From NCBI RefSeq assembly GCF_019656015.1, contig NZ_BPKW01000004.1:186001-250000 (forward strand): DNA of 64,000 nucleotides, written 5' to 3'. Shown here in pieces: positions 36,837 to 45,267 of this stretch. The stretch is from Leuconostoc inhae. GTDB lineage: Bacteria > Bacillota > Bacilli > Lactobacillales > Lactobacillaceae. Numbering within the stretch: the first letter of the stretch is position 1; each line of letters begins with the position of its first letter. A program made the position numbers and the translations under genes. The notes under the pieces were generated by a model. The model was not told the DNA's origin, ran no database searches, and was given only the letters and a program-made list of their open reading frames with translations.

Positions 36837-37064
36837 ATGACAGTTGAAGAAAAGTTTGATAATGCCAAGGACAAAATTGCTGGTAAGGCAAAAGAAGTAG
36901 AAGGTAAAGTTACCGGTGACAAGAGTCGCGAAGCAGAAGGTAAAGCACAGAATTTGTTTGGTAAAGCGAAAGATAAAGTTGTTGATGCTACTGAGGTAGT
37001 AAAAGATAAGGCAGAAGACGCTTTTGAAGCAGTAAAAGATGGCGTTGACAAGCTTAAAAAGTAA
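36837..37064 (+). CDS. CsbD family stress-related protein
   Basis: 75 residues, highly charged, predicted helical. Carries the CsbD pattern '[42 protein letters not shown]' and repeats of AKDK/VKDK. CsbD-like proteins are induced in general stress responses in several Gram-positives; biochemical role unknown. SD aaggaga. Monocistronic, with an inverted repeat in the promoter region and a terminator after. Confidence 0.92.
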   Translation: MTVEEKFDNAKDKIAGKAKEVEGKVTGDKSREAEGKAQNLFGKAKDKVVDATEVVKDKAEDAFEAVKDGVDKLKK

Positions 37065-37082
37065 GTCATATTATAGTGAAAC

Positions 37083-37116
37083 TGAAACGTTATCCTAAAA
37101 AGGGTAGCGTTTTTTA
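37083..37116 (+). terminator. Terminator of the csbD-like gene
   Basis: AAACGTTATCCT-AAAA-AGGGTAGCGTTT with T-run; a few G-U pairs. Confidence 0.85.
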
Positions 37117-37293
37117 TTTAAAATTAGCATCGGTTCACAATTAAATCAATATAGCGCTCAGTTCATTCACAGCTTCTTTTATGTTAAAATAATGTGTTAT
37201 TAAAAAACACAGTTAGACTAGAAAGAATCATCACTTAAAATACGTGCACTAATGTTAATTAGCATGTTAAAAGGGCACTATTAGGGAGTAATC

Positions 37294-38559
37294 ATGGAAA
37301 CAAATTATGCACAACAAATGTTAGATGCTTTATCAAGTGGACAATTAGAAACCGCACAACGCCTATTCACGCAATCGTTACGACATGATAATGATGACTT
37401 AATATATAGCTTAGCCGAAGAATTATACGCGCTCGGTTTCTTAAATCAGTCACGAAGGGCTTATAAAAAATTATTAGAAAAATACCCAAAAGAAGATGAA
37501 ATTCGTACGGCATTAGCAGATATAGCAATCGAAGATGGTGAAATTGATGAAGCGCAAAATTATTTAGCTCAAATTAAACCAGATTCAGACTCCTATTTAC
37601 GTTCATTACTTGTAAAAGCTGATATTTATCAAAGCGAAGGGTTAAACGAATCCGCTGAATATAGTTTATTACAAGCTGAAAAAATTGCACCAAATGAAGA
37701 TATTATTCAATTTGCTTTGGCTGAATTTGATTATGCTAATCAGTCCTTTCAAAAAGCTATCACACGTTATCGCGCTTTATTACTCAAAGGGCAACGCGAA
37801 ATTAGTCGTGTAGATATTGTTGCTCGTATTGGTGTTGCTTACGCACAGGTAGGCAATTATGAAAATGCCATTGGTTATTTAGAACAAATTAAATTGAATA
37901 AAATGACGACAGATACACGTTTTCAATTAGCCATTTTATATCAAGAAAATAATCGTGAAGATGAAGCGATTCGTATTTTTAATGATATTTTAGAAATTGA
38001 TCCAAAATATACATCCGTTTATCCACTATTGGGCCTTGCTTATGAAAAAGCACAGCAACTAGATGCCGCTTATCGTACCTATCAGGCGGGCTTAGCACAA
38101 GATGAGACAAATGTGCGTCTATATCGTTTGGCGGGCTTAGCGGCTGAAAAAACGGGAGATAAAGCAACAGCAGAGAAATACTATCATCAAGCTTTGAAAA
38201 TTGATGATGCTGATGTCATGACAATTATTGCATTGGCTGAATTATTAATCAGTCAGCATAAATTTGATGAAATAATTAAACTGTTAACAAAATACTTGGA
38301 TGAGGATATCTCGGACCCACAATTTTATTGGTATTTGGCGCGTGCTTACCAATTTATGGGTAATGATGATAAGGCACAAAAATACTGGCAACAAGCTGAA
38401 CCTTTGTTTCAAGAAAATGCCACTTTTTTGTTAGATAACATAGCATGGTATCACCAACAAGGTAACCGTGATGAGGAAATTTCTGCCATGAAACAATACT
38501 TATTTTTGGAACCAAATGATGCAGATATGCAGATACGATTGGAAGACTTAGCTTTTTAA
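37294..38559 (+). CDS. Tetratricopeptide repeat protein
   Basis: 421 residues built almost wholly of TPR helices (about ten to twelve repeats, for example 'AYAQVGNYENAIGYLEQI', 'LLGLAYEKAQQLDAAYRTYQAGL', 'LYRLAGLAAEKTGDKATAEKYYHQAL'). No signal peptide or membrane segment, so cytoplasmic scaffold. Found at this hup-cca position in related lactic acid bacteria; partner unknown. SD tagggag. Own upstream region of 230 nt without other recognised signals. Confidence 0.9.
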   Translation: METNYAQQMLDALSSGQLETAQRLFTQSLRHDNDDLIYSLAEELYALGFLNQSRRAYKKLLEKYPKEDEIRTALADIAIEDGEIDEAQNYLAQIKPDSDSYLRSLLVKADIYQSEGLNESAEYSLLQAEKIAPNEDIIQFALAEFDYANQSFQKAITRYRALLLKGQREISRVDIVARIGVAYAQVGNYENAIGYLEQIKLNKMTTDTRFQLAILYQENNREDEAIRIFNDILEIDPKYTSVYPLLGLAYEKAQQLDAAYRTYQAGLAQDETNVRLYRLAGLAAEKTGDKATAEKYYHQALKIDDADVMTIIALAELLISQHKFDEIIKLLTKYLDEDISDPQFYWYLARAYQFMGNDDKAQKYWQQAEPLFQENATFLLDNIAWYHQQGNRDEEISAMKQYLFLEPNDADMQIRLEDLAF

Positions 38560-38702
38560 AATACTAAATCGTTCACTTATTTGCATTTGAGATAGCGGTT
38601 AATTTGAATTATTTTGTATGAATGTTAGTTTTAAAAAGAACCTCAAGTTTAAGCGTATTATTTGTATTTTTTTTGGTATAATTTGATTAAGGACTTTTAA
38701 TA

Positions 38703-39914
38703 ATGAAAATTAATACATTGCCGCAAGAATTTATTGACGCTCAACCTATTTTGAAGACACTTGAAAATGCTGGATTTGAAGCTTATTTTGTTGGCGGGGC
38801 AGTGCGCGACATGATTTTAAATAAACCAATTCATGATGTTGATATTGCGACCTCTGCTTTTCCTGAAGAAGTTAAATCTTTGTTTAACAAAACGATAGAT
38901 ACTGGTATTCAGCATGGGACAGTCATGGTTTTAGATCATGGTGCGGGTTATGAAATAACAACCTTTCGAACTGAATCAACTTATACGGATTTTCGTAGAC
39001 CTGACAAGGTAACATTTGTGCGTAATCTCAGAGAAGATTTGAAAAGACGAGACTTCACTATTAATGCCTTAGCCATGAATTATTCTGGTAACATAGTGGA
39101 TTTATTTGATGGGTTGAGCGATTTAAAAAATGGTATTGTACGAGCTGTTGGGGATGCAGAAGTACGATTTACAGAAGATGCTTTACGTATGATGCGCGCC
39201 TTACGATTTAGTGCACAACTTGAGTTTGCTATTGATGTTAATACGCAACAAGCACTTACTAAGTTAGCGCCTAATCTTAAAAAAATTGCTGTTGAACGTA
39301 TTCGAGTAGAATTTGAAAAATTATTAATGGGATCACAAGCATCTGAAAGCCTACAAATTGGCATTCGTGATGGCGTGATGGCATATTTACCGGGTGATAT
39401 TGGCACCTGGGACTTATCCCAGATAATATTAGATCTTAAATCCAATCAAGCTAATACCGCACAAGTGGCTTGGATCCACTTATTGGTTCATTCAAATTTA
39501 AATGTAAAAAAAATGATTCAATTTATGCGCATTTGGAAAATGAGTCGTGAAGATATAAAAGTGACTTCACTTATTGCACCATTGGTGCATCATATTGAAA
39601 CTGCCCATAAATTTGAGCTCTATCAAGTTTTTGCATATCGCAAAATATTGTTTGAAGTATTATGTTTGATGCAGGTGTCTGATGAAACCATGCAACGGAT
39701 AACCACTATATTTGCAAACTTACCAATTTCTAAAAGCGCTGATCTGGCAATTAATGGGGCTGATTTAATAAGGGATGGTTTAGTCAAACCTGGGCCTGAA
39801 ATGGGACGTGTATTAAGAATCATTGAAAAGTCAGTCGTGCTTGAACAACTTGAAAATACACCTGACGTGTTAATAACATATATAAAGGGGCTGAAATCAT
39901 ATGACAAAAATTAA
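38703..39914 (+). CDS. cca: CCA-adding enzyme
   Basis: 403-residue class II tRNA nucleotidyltransferase adding or repairing the 3' CCA end. Signature GGAVRDMILNKPIHDVDIAT (about 30-50) with the metal-binding DxD, 'RRDFTINALAMN' (about 110-121), the basic EDALRMMRALRFSAQL, and a helical C-terminal body. The reading frame overlaps folA by 14 nt. Normal length for Firmicutes. Confidence 0.96.
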   Translation: MKINTLPQEFIDAQPILKTLENAGFEAYFVGGAVRDMILNKPIHDVDIATSAFPEEVKSLFNKTIDTGIQHGTVMVLDHGAGYEITTFRTESTYTDFRRPDKVTFVRNLREDLKRRDFTINALAMNYSGNIVDLFDGLSDLKNGIVRAVGDAEVRFTEDALRMMRALRFSAQLEFAIDVNTQQALTKLAPNLKKIAVERIRVEFEKLLMGSQASESLQIGIRDGVMAYLPGDIGTWDLSQIILDLKSNQANTAQVAWIHLLVHSNLNVKKMIQFMRIWKMSREDIKVTSLIAPLVHHIETAHKFELYQVFAYRKILFEVLCLMQVSDETMQRITTIFANLPISKSADLAINGADLIRDGLVKPGPEMGRVLRIIEKSVVLEQLENTPDVLITYIKGLKSYDKN

Positions 39915-40401
39915 AATGGTGTGGGCAGAAGACCAACAGCATGCTATTGGTAAAAATGGTAAATTACCTTGGCATATACCCGCTGATTTGAAATTATTTC
40001 GTGAAGAAACAACCGATACATTAATGATTATGGGGCGTACAACATGGTTAAGCATTGGGCGCCCCTTGCCAAATAGAACAAGCTTAGTGCTAACTAGACA
40101 ACCGACATGGCAAACAAGTTTTGATGATGTTTTGGTTGCACATTCTTTTGATGATGTGTTATCGTCTATTAAGAATGAGTCAAGAGATATCTCTATTGCC
40201 GGTGGTGCATCTGTCTACCGTGCTTTTATGCCATATGCGACTGATTTAGTTGTAACGCGCATTGACGCTGTTATTAATGGCGATACGTTTGTAGATGAAA
40301 TCGATTTGACACAATTTGATTTAGTCAGTCAAGAACCGCATGAAAAGGATGATAAGAATGAATATGCGTTTGTTGTAGAACGTTATAAGCGTAAGAATTG
40401 A
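39901..40401 (+). CDS. folA: Dihydrofolate reductase
   Basis: 166 residues; reduces dihydrofolate to tetrahydrofolate with NADPH. Conserved GKNGKLPWHIPADLKLF (about 18-34), MGRTTWLSIGRPLPNR (about 45-60) and IAGGASVYRAFM (about 99-110). 'VWAEDQQHAIG' replaces the more usual 'IAAxxxNxxIG' start but is common in Leuconostocaceae-type enzymes (inference). Start inside the end of cca. No thymidylate synthase adjacent. Confidence 0.96.
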   Translation: MTKIKMVWAEDQQHAIGKNGKLPWHIPADLKLFREETTDTLMIMGRTTWLSIGRPLPNRTSLVLTRQPTWQTSFDDVLVAHSFDDVLSSIKNESRDISIAGGASVYRAFMPYATDLVVTRIDAVINGDTFVDEIDLTQFDLVSQEPHEKDDKNEYAFVVERYKRKN

Positions 40402-40408
40402 GGAAAAA

Positions 40409-41260
40409 ATGTCTAATATTAAAATTGTTACAGATTCGGCGGTTGCCTTAACCCCAGAAGAAATTAAGCAATATGATATCAAAATTATACCGCTAACTGT
40501 CCAAATTAGTGGTGTTGTTTATGAAGATGGGGTGACCATTCAACGTGACGAGTTTTTAGAAAAAATGACGACAAGCCATAGTTTGCCGCAAACTTCTCAA
40601 CCATCAATTGGTAAATTTCAAGCTGTTTATGAAGCTATTCATGAAAAAAATCCAGAAGCTGAGATTTTGAGTTTACATATATCTTCAGGCTTATCTGGCA
40701 CGGTACATGCAGCTGAACAGGCAGCGGCACTGACAGCTGCTAAAATTACAACCTTTGATACGTTAAATGCCGATCGTGCACAAGCTTTTTGTGTTTTAGC
40801 TGCAGCTAAAATGGCACAAGATGGCGCTACGATGTCTGAAATTTTAATTGAGATTGAAAAAATACGTTCGAGTTCTCACACATTTTTAAGTTTCACATCG
40901 CTTGATAATATGGTTGCTGGTGGGCGTCTTAGTAAAACATCTGGTCTTATTGGCAATCTGCTTAATATTAAAGTTGGTGCTGGTGTCAACAAGACAGGAT
41001 CAGTTGAAGTTATTACAAAAGGGCGTGGCATGAAGGCGCTTAGTAAATTCAATGATGGTGTTATTGCTAAGATGCAAGAATACTCTGACATGTTAGCAAT
41101 TGGCGTTTCACATGCAGGTGTGCCAGAGGTAGCTGAAAAAATGGCAGTACGTTTAAATAAAATTTGGCCTGATATTAAAATTGAGGTCATGACGACCGGA
41201 CCTATCATATCAACTCATACTGGTGTTGGTGCATTGGCTATTTTATACCATGCACGTTAA
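40409..41260 (+). CDS. DegV family fatty-acid-binding protein
   Basis: 283 residues. N-terminal 'IKIVTDSAVALTPEEIKQYDIKIIPLTV' and 'TSQPSIGKFQAVYE', middle 'ILSLHISSGLSGTVHAAEQAA', C-terminal 'GPIISTHTGVGALAILYHAR' define DegV/FakB proteins, which bind fatty acids for FakA kinase. The TSQPS and THxG motifs line the ligand site. SD gagga; 8 nt after folA, probably same transcript. Confidence 0.93.
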   Translation: MSNIKIVTDSAVALTPEEIKQYDIKIIPLTVQISGVVYEDGVTIQRDEFLEKMTTSHSLPQTSQPSIGKFQAVYEAIHEKNPEAEILSLHISSGLSGTVHAAEQAAALTAAKITTFDTLNADRAQAFCVLAAAKMAQDGATMSEILIEIEKIRSSSHTFLSFTSLDNMVAGGRLSKTSGLIGNLLNIKVGAGVNKTGSVEVITKGRGMKALSKFNDGVIAKMQEYSDMLAIGVSHAGVPEVAEKMAVRLNKIWPDIKIEVMTTGPIISTHTGVGALAILYHAR

Positions 41261-41288
41261 TCACAATAAAACCTAAAATATTTGAACT

Positions 41289-41345
41289 GAACCCGATAAC
41301 TTGGACAGAATAAAAATCTGTTCAAAAGGTTATTGGGTTTTATTG
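41289..41345 (+). terminator. Terminator after the degV-like gene
   Basis: AACCCGATAACTTGGACAGA / TCTGTTCAAAAGGTTATTGGGTT, long imperfect stem, then TTTATT. Confidence 0.8.
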
Positions 41346-41459
41346 TGCTTAAATTTTTGATACACTTAATAAGCATTTATCAAAATCAATACGTTGTTAT
41401 TGGACTGGTTCGAAAACTGCCCAGGATAAAAAACCAAGTAACCTTGAAAGGTAGGAAAG

Positions 41460-42461
41460 ATGATGCAAAAACATAAAGTAATTATTGATACTGATCCTGG
41501 AATTGATGATAGCCTTGCCATTCTAGTGGCGCTTAATTCCCCAGAATTAGATGTTGTGGGTATTTCAATTGTTGAAGGCAATGTTCCCACTGACATTGGT
41601 TTCCAAAACGCATTAAAAGTTTTACGGGAGGCTAATCGTTTAGATATTCCTGTTTTTTTGGGAGCTAAAGCCCCATTACAGCATGAGTATACTAGTGCAC
41701 AAGATACACATGGTATGGATGGCTTGGGCGAGAGTGGGATACCTAACGTAACCAATGTTGAAGGGCCTACTGTTTTAAGCGCACAAGCAGGTTATGAAGC
41801 ACTGTTGAATCAGTACGACGATGTGTGGTTTATGGCACTTGGACCACTAACAAATGTTGCACTATCATTGCAACACTATCCTGATATTTGGCATCATGTA
41901 TCTCGTTTAATTGTTATGGGCGGGGCATATAAGACAAATGGAAATACGTCACCTGTTGCAGAATATAATTTTTGGGTTGATCCTGATGCAGCAGATTATG
42001 TTTTTAAACAGAGTCCTGTTGAAATCGAACTTGTGCCACTTGATGTGACGCGTAAAATTGTTTTGACACCAAACATATTACAAATGATGGCCTATTTAAA
42101 TCCTGAAAAAACAGATTTCATCATGAAAATAATGCGATTTTATTTTGATTTCCATTGGCAACAAGAGCACGTATTAGGTGCAGTAATCAATGATCCATTG
42201 GTAGTTATTTATGTCTTGCATCCAGAAATTGCTACTATTATTCGTAAGTACGTCACCGTGGTAACAACAGGTGTCGCATTGGGACAAAGCATTGTAGATA
42301 TTGCTGATTTTTGGAAAAAGCCAGCAAATGCAACTATTCTGCAAGACATTGATGCCAAGCGTGTTATGGCTTACATTGTGGGTGGTTTACTAGGAAATGA
42401 TGTGGACACAATTGAAAATGAACTTAATATGATTGCTACGAGTTTGGAGCGATTATCATGA
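41460..42461 (+). CDS. Nucleoside hydrolase
   Basis: 333 residues, inosine-uridine nucleoside hydrolase family, cleaving ribonucleosides to base and ribose. The Ca-binding VIIDTDPGIDDSLAI (about 7-21) has the family Asp cluster; 'MALGPLTNVALSL' (about 124), 'VMGGAY' and 'EYNFWVDPDAADYVF' (about 163-177) complete the site. Two successive ATGs (41460, 41463) are possible with SD tagga. The next gene, an ECF S component, overlaps its stop (ATGA), so substrate uptake and cleavage are probably linked. Confidence 0.93.
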   Translation: MMQKHKVIIDTDPGIDDSLAILVALNSPELDVVGISIVEGNVPTDIGFQNALKVLREANRLDIPVFLGAKAPLQHEYTSAQDTHGMDGLGESGIPNVTNVEGPTVLSAQAGYEALLNQYDDVWFMALGPLTNVALSLQHYPDIWHHVSRLIVMGGAYKTNGNTSPVAEYNFWVDPDAADYVFKQSPVEIELVPLDVTRKIVLTPNILQMMAYLNPEKTDFIMKIMRFYFDFHWQQEHVLGAVINDPLVVIYVLHPEIATIIRKYVTVVTTGVALGQSIVDIADFWKKPANATILQDIDAKRVMAYIVGGLLGNDVDTIENELNMIATSLERLS

Positions 42462-43003
42462 AAAAGTATTTTTCAGCACAAAAAATTGCACTTTTGGCAA
42501 TATTTATTGTGATTAACATTGTCGGTGGGCACTTAGCACTATATACACGTTTGCCAATTTATTTAGATACGATTGGGACACTTTTAGGTAGCGCCTTTTT
42601 TGGCCCAATTGGCGGTATGATCACTGGTATATTGACAGCACTTGTGAATGGGGCAACGGGGGATCTTTTTTCAATTTATTTTATGCCAAGTCAAGTAACA
42701 ACTGGTATTGTAGCTGGATTTGTTTATAAAAAATTTAAAGCAACCGATTTCAAAAAAATTTGGTGGTTAGCATTAATTATCTCAGTACCAGCAACAATTG
42801 TTAGTACAATGATTACTATTTGGTTGTTTCATGGTATCACATCATCAGGGTCAAGCATCGTTGTTCAAATGTTGCATGGCTTTGGTGTAAACCAAGTAGT
42901 TGCAATATTTTCAGTTCAAATAGGGACTGATTATTTTGATCGCGTAATTGGTGTTTATGTTGTAGCGTTGATGTACAAAACTGTGCAACGTTATTTTAAA
43001 TGA
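42458..43003 (+). CDS. ECF transporter S component, probable nucleoside or base uptake
   Basis: 181-residue membrane protein with five to six helices and the ECF S-component character 'LPIYLDTIGTLLGSAFFGPIGGMITGILTALVNGATGD'. It begins inside the nucleoside hydrolase stop codon. Not obviously RibU, ThiW, BioY or FolT. Linkage to nucleoside hydrolase suggests a nucleoside or nucleobase substrate (inference). Needs EcfAA'T from elsewhere. Ends 5 nt before a 22-bp AT-only palindrome. Confidence 0.85.
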   Translation: MKKYFSAQKIALLAIFIVINIVGGHLALYTRLPIYLDTIGTLLGSAFFGPIGGMITGILTALVNGATGDLFSIYFMPSQVTTGIVAGFVYKKFKATDFKKIWWLALIISVPATIVSTMITIWLFHGITSSGSSIVVQMLHGFGVNQVVAIFSVQIGTDYFDRVIGVYVVALMYKTVQRYFK

Positions 43004-43007
43004 GTGA

Positions 43008-43029
43008 AAATTAAAAATATTTTTAATTT
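43008..43029. repeat. 22-bp perfect AT-only palindrome before the aro promoter
   Basis: AAATTAAAAATATTTTTAATTT is its own reverse complement. It lies between the ECF gene stop (43003) and the -35 box (43034). May be a weak terminator for the upstream genes, an UP element or a protein site. Confidence 0.8.
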
Positions 43030-43033
43030 AAAT

Positions 43034-43062
43034 TTGACAATTTTAATTTTAGACGCTATAAT
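43034..43062 (+). promoter_or_regulatory. Consensus promoter of the aro operon
   Basis: TTGACA (43034-43039), 17-nt spacer, TATAAT (43057-43062): a perfect sigma-A consensus. AT-rich palindrome directly upstream. Transcription would start near 43069, about 27 nt before the leader peptide ATG. Confidence 0.92.
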
Positions 43063-43095
43063 TAAAATATTAAATAGGAATAAGAGAATAAATTA

Positions 43096-43155
43096 ATGAA
43101 CAAACAAATTTTGAAAAGCAAAAATAATAGTTATTATTACTTCTGGTTTATGTAG
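43096..43155 (+). CDS. Aromatic leader peptide of the aro operon
   Basis: Short reading frame of 19 residues, MNKQILKSKNNSYYYFWFM, then TAG. Six of the last seven residues are aromatic: Tyr 13-15, Phe 16, Trp 17, Phe 18 (codons 43132-43149). It sits between a consensus promoter and an intrinsic terminator, ahead of a complete aromatic biosynthesis operon. This is the classical layout of ribosome-mediated attenuation. SD is modest (aagag, 9 nt). The peptide has no other expected role. Too short for standard gene finders. Confidence 0.92.
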   Translation: MNKQILKSKNNSYYYFWFM

Positions 43156-43252
43156 AACCGTCGCTAAGTGCGTCGGTTTTCGACGCACTTAGCGACCAGA
43201 AGCTTTTCGGGTTTAGTCACTAAGTGGAATTTTAACACTTAGTGGCTTTTTA
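43140..43252 (+). promoter_or_regulatory. Transcription attenuator with mutually exclusive hairpins
   Basis: Segment 1 (43160-43175) and 2 (43181-43196) form a perfect 16-bp hairpin, GTCGCTAAGTGCGTCG/reverse complement, extended at the base by CTTCTG (43140-43145, Phe-Trp codons) with CAGAAG (43197-43202). Segment 3 (43216-43226, GTCACTAAGTG) pairs 10 of 11 positions with part of segment 2 (CACTTAGCGAC, 43186-43196): antiterminator. Segments 3 and 4 (43236-43247) form the terminator. A ribosome stalled on the aromatic codons blocks 1:2, frees 2:3 and lets transcription continue. Confidence 0.88.
43215..43252 (+). terminator. Attenuator terminator (3:4 hairpin)
   Basis: AGTCACTAAGTG (43215-43226) / CACTTAGTGGCT (43236-43247), 9-nt loop, then T5. 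One G-U pair. Confidence 0.9.
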
Positions 43253-43274
43253 TTTAACAGGGTATAACTGTTTT

Positions 43275-43314
43275 AAAAAACCGTACTAGGTGAAATATAC
43301 TGGTACGGTTTTTT
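43275..43314 (+). terminator. Second terminator before tkt
   Basis: AAAAAACCGTACTAG (43275-43289) / CTGGTACGGTTTTTT (43300-43314), 15 bp with one G-U, 10-nt loop, U-tract. Ends only 2-3 nt before the tkt SD. Follows the attenuator terminator by 22 nt, giving two terminators in tandem. Confidence 0.85.
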
Positions 43315-43328
43315 ATTAGGAGAAAATT

Positions 43329-45266
43329 ATGAGTGAAAAATTAACGTCATCTGCTGAATCGTTAAAAGCAATCAATAGTATTCGGTTACTTGCTAGTCAA
43401 ATGATTTCAAAGGCTGGATCTGGGCATCCAGGTATTGCGCTTGGTGCTGCGCCGATTTTATATGAATTATATGCAAATCAGTTAGTGGTCGATCCTGATC
43501 ATCCAAATATGCTTAATCGAGATCGTTTCGTATTGTCAGCTGGACATGGTGCTGCGTTGCTTTATGCTACGTTATATGCCGCTGGCTTTGATCTATCATC
43601 TGATGATTTGGCGCATTTCAGATTACCGCACTCAAAAACGCCTGGTCATCCAGAAGTTGGTATAACACCTGGGGTTGAAGCAACAACAGGACCTTTGGGT
43701 CAGGGACTAGGAATGGCTGTCGGTATGGCTATGGCCGAGGCGAAATTACATGATCAATTTCCAAATGTTGTTGATCATTATACGTATGTCCTTGTTGGGG
43801 ATGGTGATCTCATGGAAGGTGTCAGTCATGAAGCTGCATCATTAGCAAGCAAACAAGTTTTATCGAAATTGATTGTTATTCATGATGATAACAGTATTAG
43901 CCTTGATGGTGATAAGAGTAGATCAGATATTTCAGATAATATGGCACGTTTTGAAAGTTATGGCTGGGATGTTCTTGATGTACCTGACGGTAATCATATT
44001 TCTGCAATTCATGATGCGATTGATAAAGCAAAGGAAAATTCAAAACCAACGTTTATTTCAGTTAAAACGATAATTGGTAATTATGGACCCTTTGCTGGCA
44101 CAAGTAAAGCGCACGGGACGCCGTTAAATGAAAAACAGCTTGATGAATTGGCAGCGAGCTTAAATATTTCAATAAGTGATTTTGATATAGATGACGATGT
44201 TTTGCAAGATATGCGTCAACGTATTCAGACGCGTTTGATTCATCAACGGCTGCCAAATACTGATGAATTAGCCGCTTATAAATTATTTACGCAATATCAA
44301 GTGACGGAAACACCCAAATTAACAGACACTATTAAAACCCAAGCTGGTCGTAAAATTTCGAAAGCTGTTATACAGGCATTTTCAAAACAGTTACCGCAGT
44401 TATGGGGAGGGTCAGCTGATTTAGTTGCTTCAACTAATGCCGAAATTGTTGAATCATCGCTATTTAACAAAAATAATCGTGCAGGACGAAACATTGCTTT
44501 TGGCGTCAGAGAATTTGGTATGGGGGCCGTTATGAACGGTATTGCATTACATGGCGGCACCAAAATTTTTGGATCTACGTTTCTAGTATTTTCAGATTAT
44601 ATGAAAGCAGCTATTCGGTTAAGTGCTTTACAAAAATTACCAGTCATTTATGTCTTTACACATGATAGTGTGACAGTTGGCGAAGATGGGCCGACTCACC
44701 AACCAATTGAACAAATTATGAGTTTGAGGTTGATTCCAGATATTGATGTATTACGTCCTGGAACCGCTGAAGAAATTGCAGCTGCATGGCAAAAAGCACT
44801 CACTTCTGTTAATCGGCCAACGGTTTTAATTTTGAGTCGTGGCGACATTGGTGCTCAAGGAACAACGCAACAAGCGAATTTAGCAATCGAAAATGGCGCT
44901 GCTGAATTGACTACGCAACCAGAAGCAGTTATAAATTTAATTGCTTCTGGATCAGAAGTGCAACTAGCGCTGGCAGTTAGCCGACAATTAAACGTCCCTA
45001 GTCGTGTCATTTTAATGCCTGATTTAAAGCGATTTTTGTCTTTGAGCCCGAAAGAGCAAACACAAATCATTCCCAAAGCAGCTGCAGAAAATGTGATAAT
45101 AGAAGCAGGGACAACACTTGGCTTACAAGTCTTAACCGGTGATACAGGGCTTATATTTGGCATTGATCGATTTGGCATGAGTGCCTCATCTCAAAAGATT
45201 TTAGATGAATATGGATTGAACGCAAGTGTCATTGTTCAAAAAATTACGCAGTATTTGGAGAAATGA
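43329..45266 (+). CDS. tkt: Transketolase
   Basis: 645-residue TPP-dependent enzyme interconverting pentose phosphates with fructose-6-P, glyceraldehyde-3-P and erythrose-4-P. Thiamin-binding GDGDLMEGVSHEA (about 157-169) and central-domain 'VFTHDSVTVGEDGPTHQPIEQ' (about 440-460) are intact. First structural gene behind the aromatic attenuator, so its role here is probably erythrose-4-P supply for DAHP synthesis rather than bulk sugar catabolism. SD taggaga, 7 nt. Ends overlapping the start region of aroE (TGA at 45264, ATG 45268). Confidence 0.97.
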   Translation: MSEKLTSSAESLKAINSIRLLASQMISKAGSGHPGIALGAAPILYELYANQLVVDPDHPNMLNRDRFVLSAGHGAALLYATLYAAGFDLSSDDLAHFRLPHSKTPGHPEVGITPGVEATTGPLGQGLGMAVGMAMAEAKLHDQFPNVVDHYTYVLVGDGDLMEGVSHEAASLASKQVLSKLIVIHDDNSISLDGDKSRSDISDNMARFESYGWDVLDVPDGNHISAIHDAIDKAKENSKPTFISVKTIIGNYGPFAGTSKAHGTPLNEKQLDELAASLNISISDFDIDDDVLQDMRQRIQTRLIHQRLPNTDELAAYKLFTQYQVTETPKLTDTIKTQAGRKISKAVIQAFSKQLPQLWGGSADLVASTNAEIVESSLFNKNNRAGRNIAFGVREFGMGAVMNGIALHGGTKIFGSTFLVFSDYMKAAIRLSALQKLPVIYVFTHDSVTVGEDGPTHQPIEQIMSLRLIPDIDVLRPGTAEEIAAAWQKALTSVNRPTVLILSRGDIGAQGTTQQANLAIENGAAELTTQPEAVINLIASGSEVQLALAVSRQLNVPSRVILMPDLKRFLSLSPKEQTQIIPKAAAENVIIEAGTTLGLQVLTGDTGLIFGIDRFGMSASSQKILDEYGLNASVIVQKITQYLEK

Positions 45267-45267
45267 A

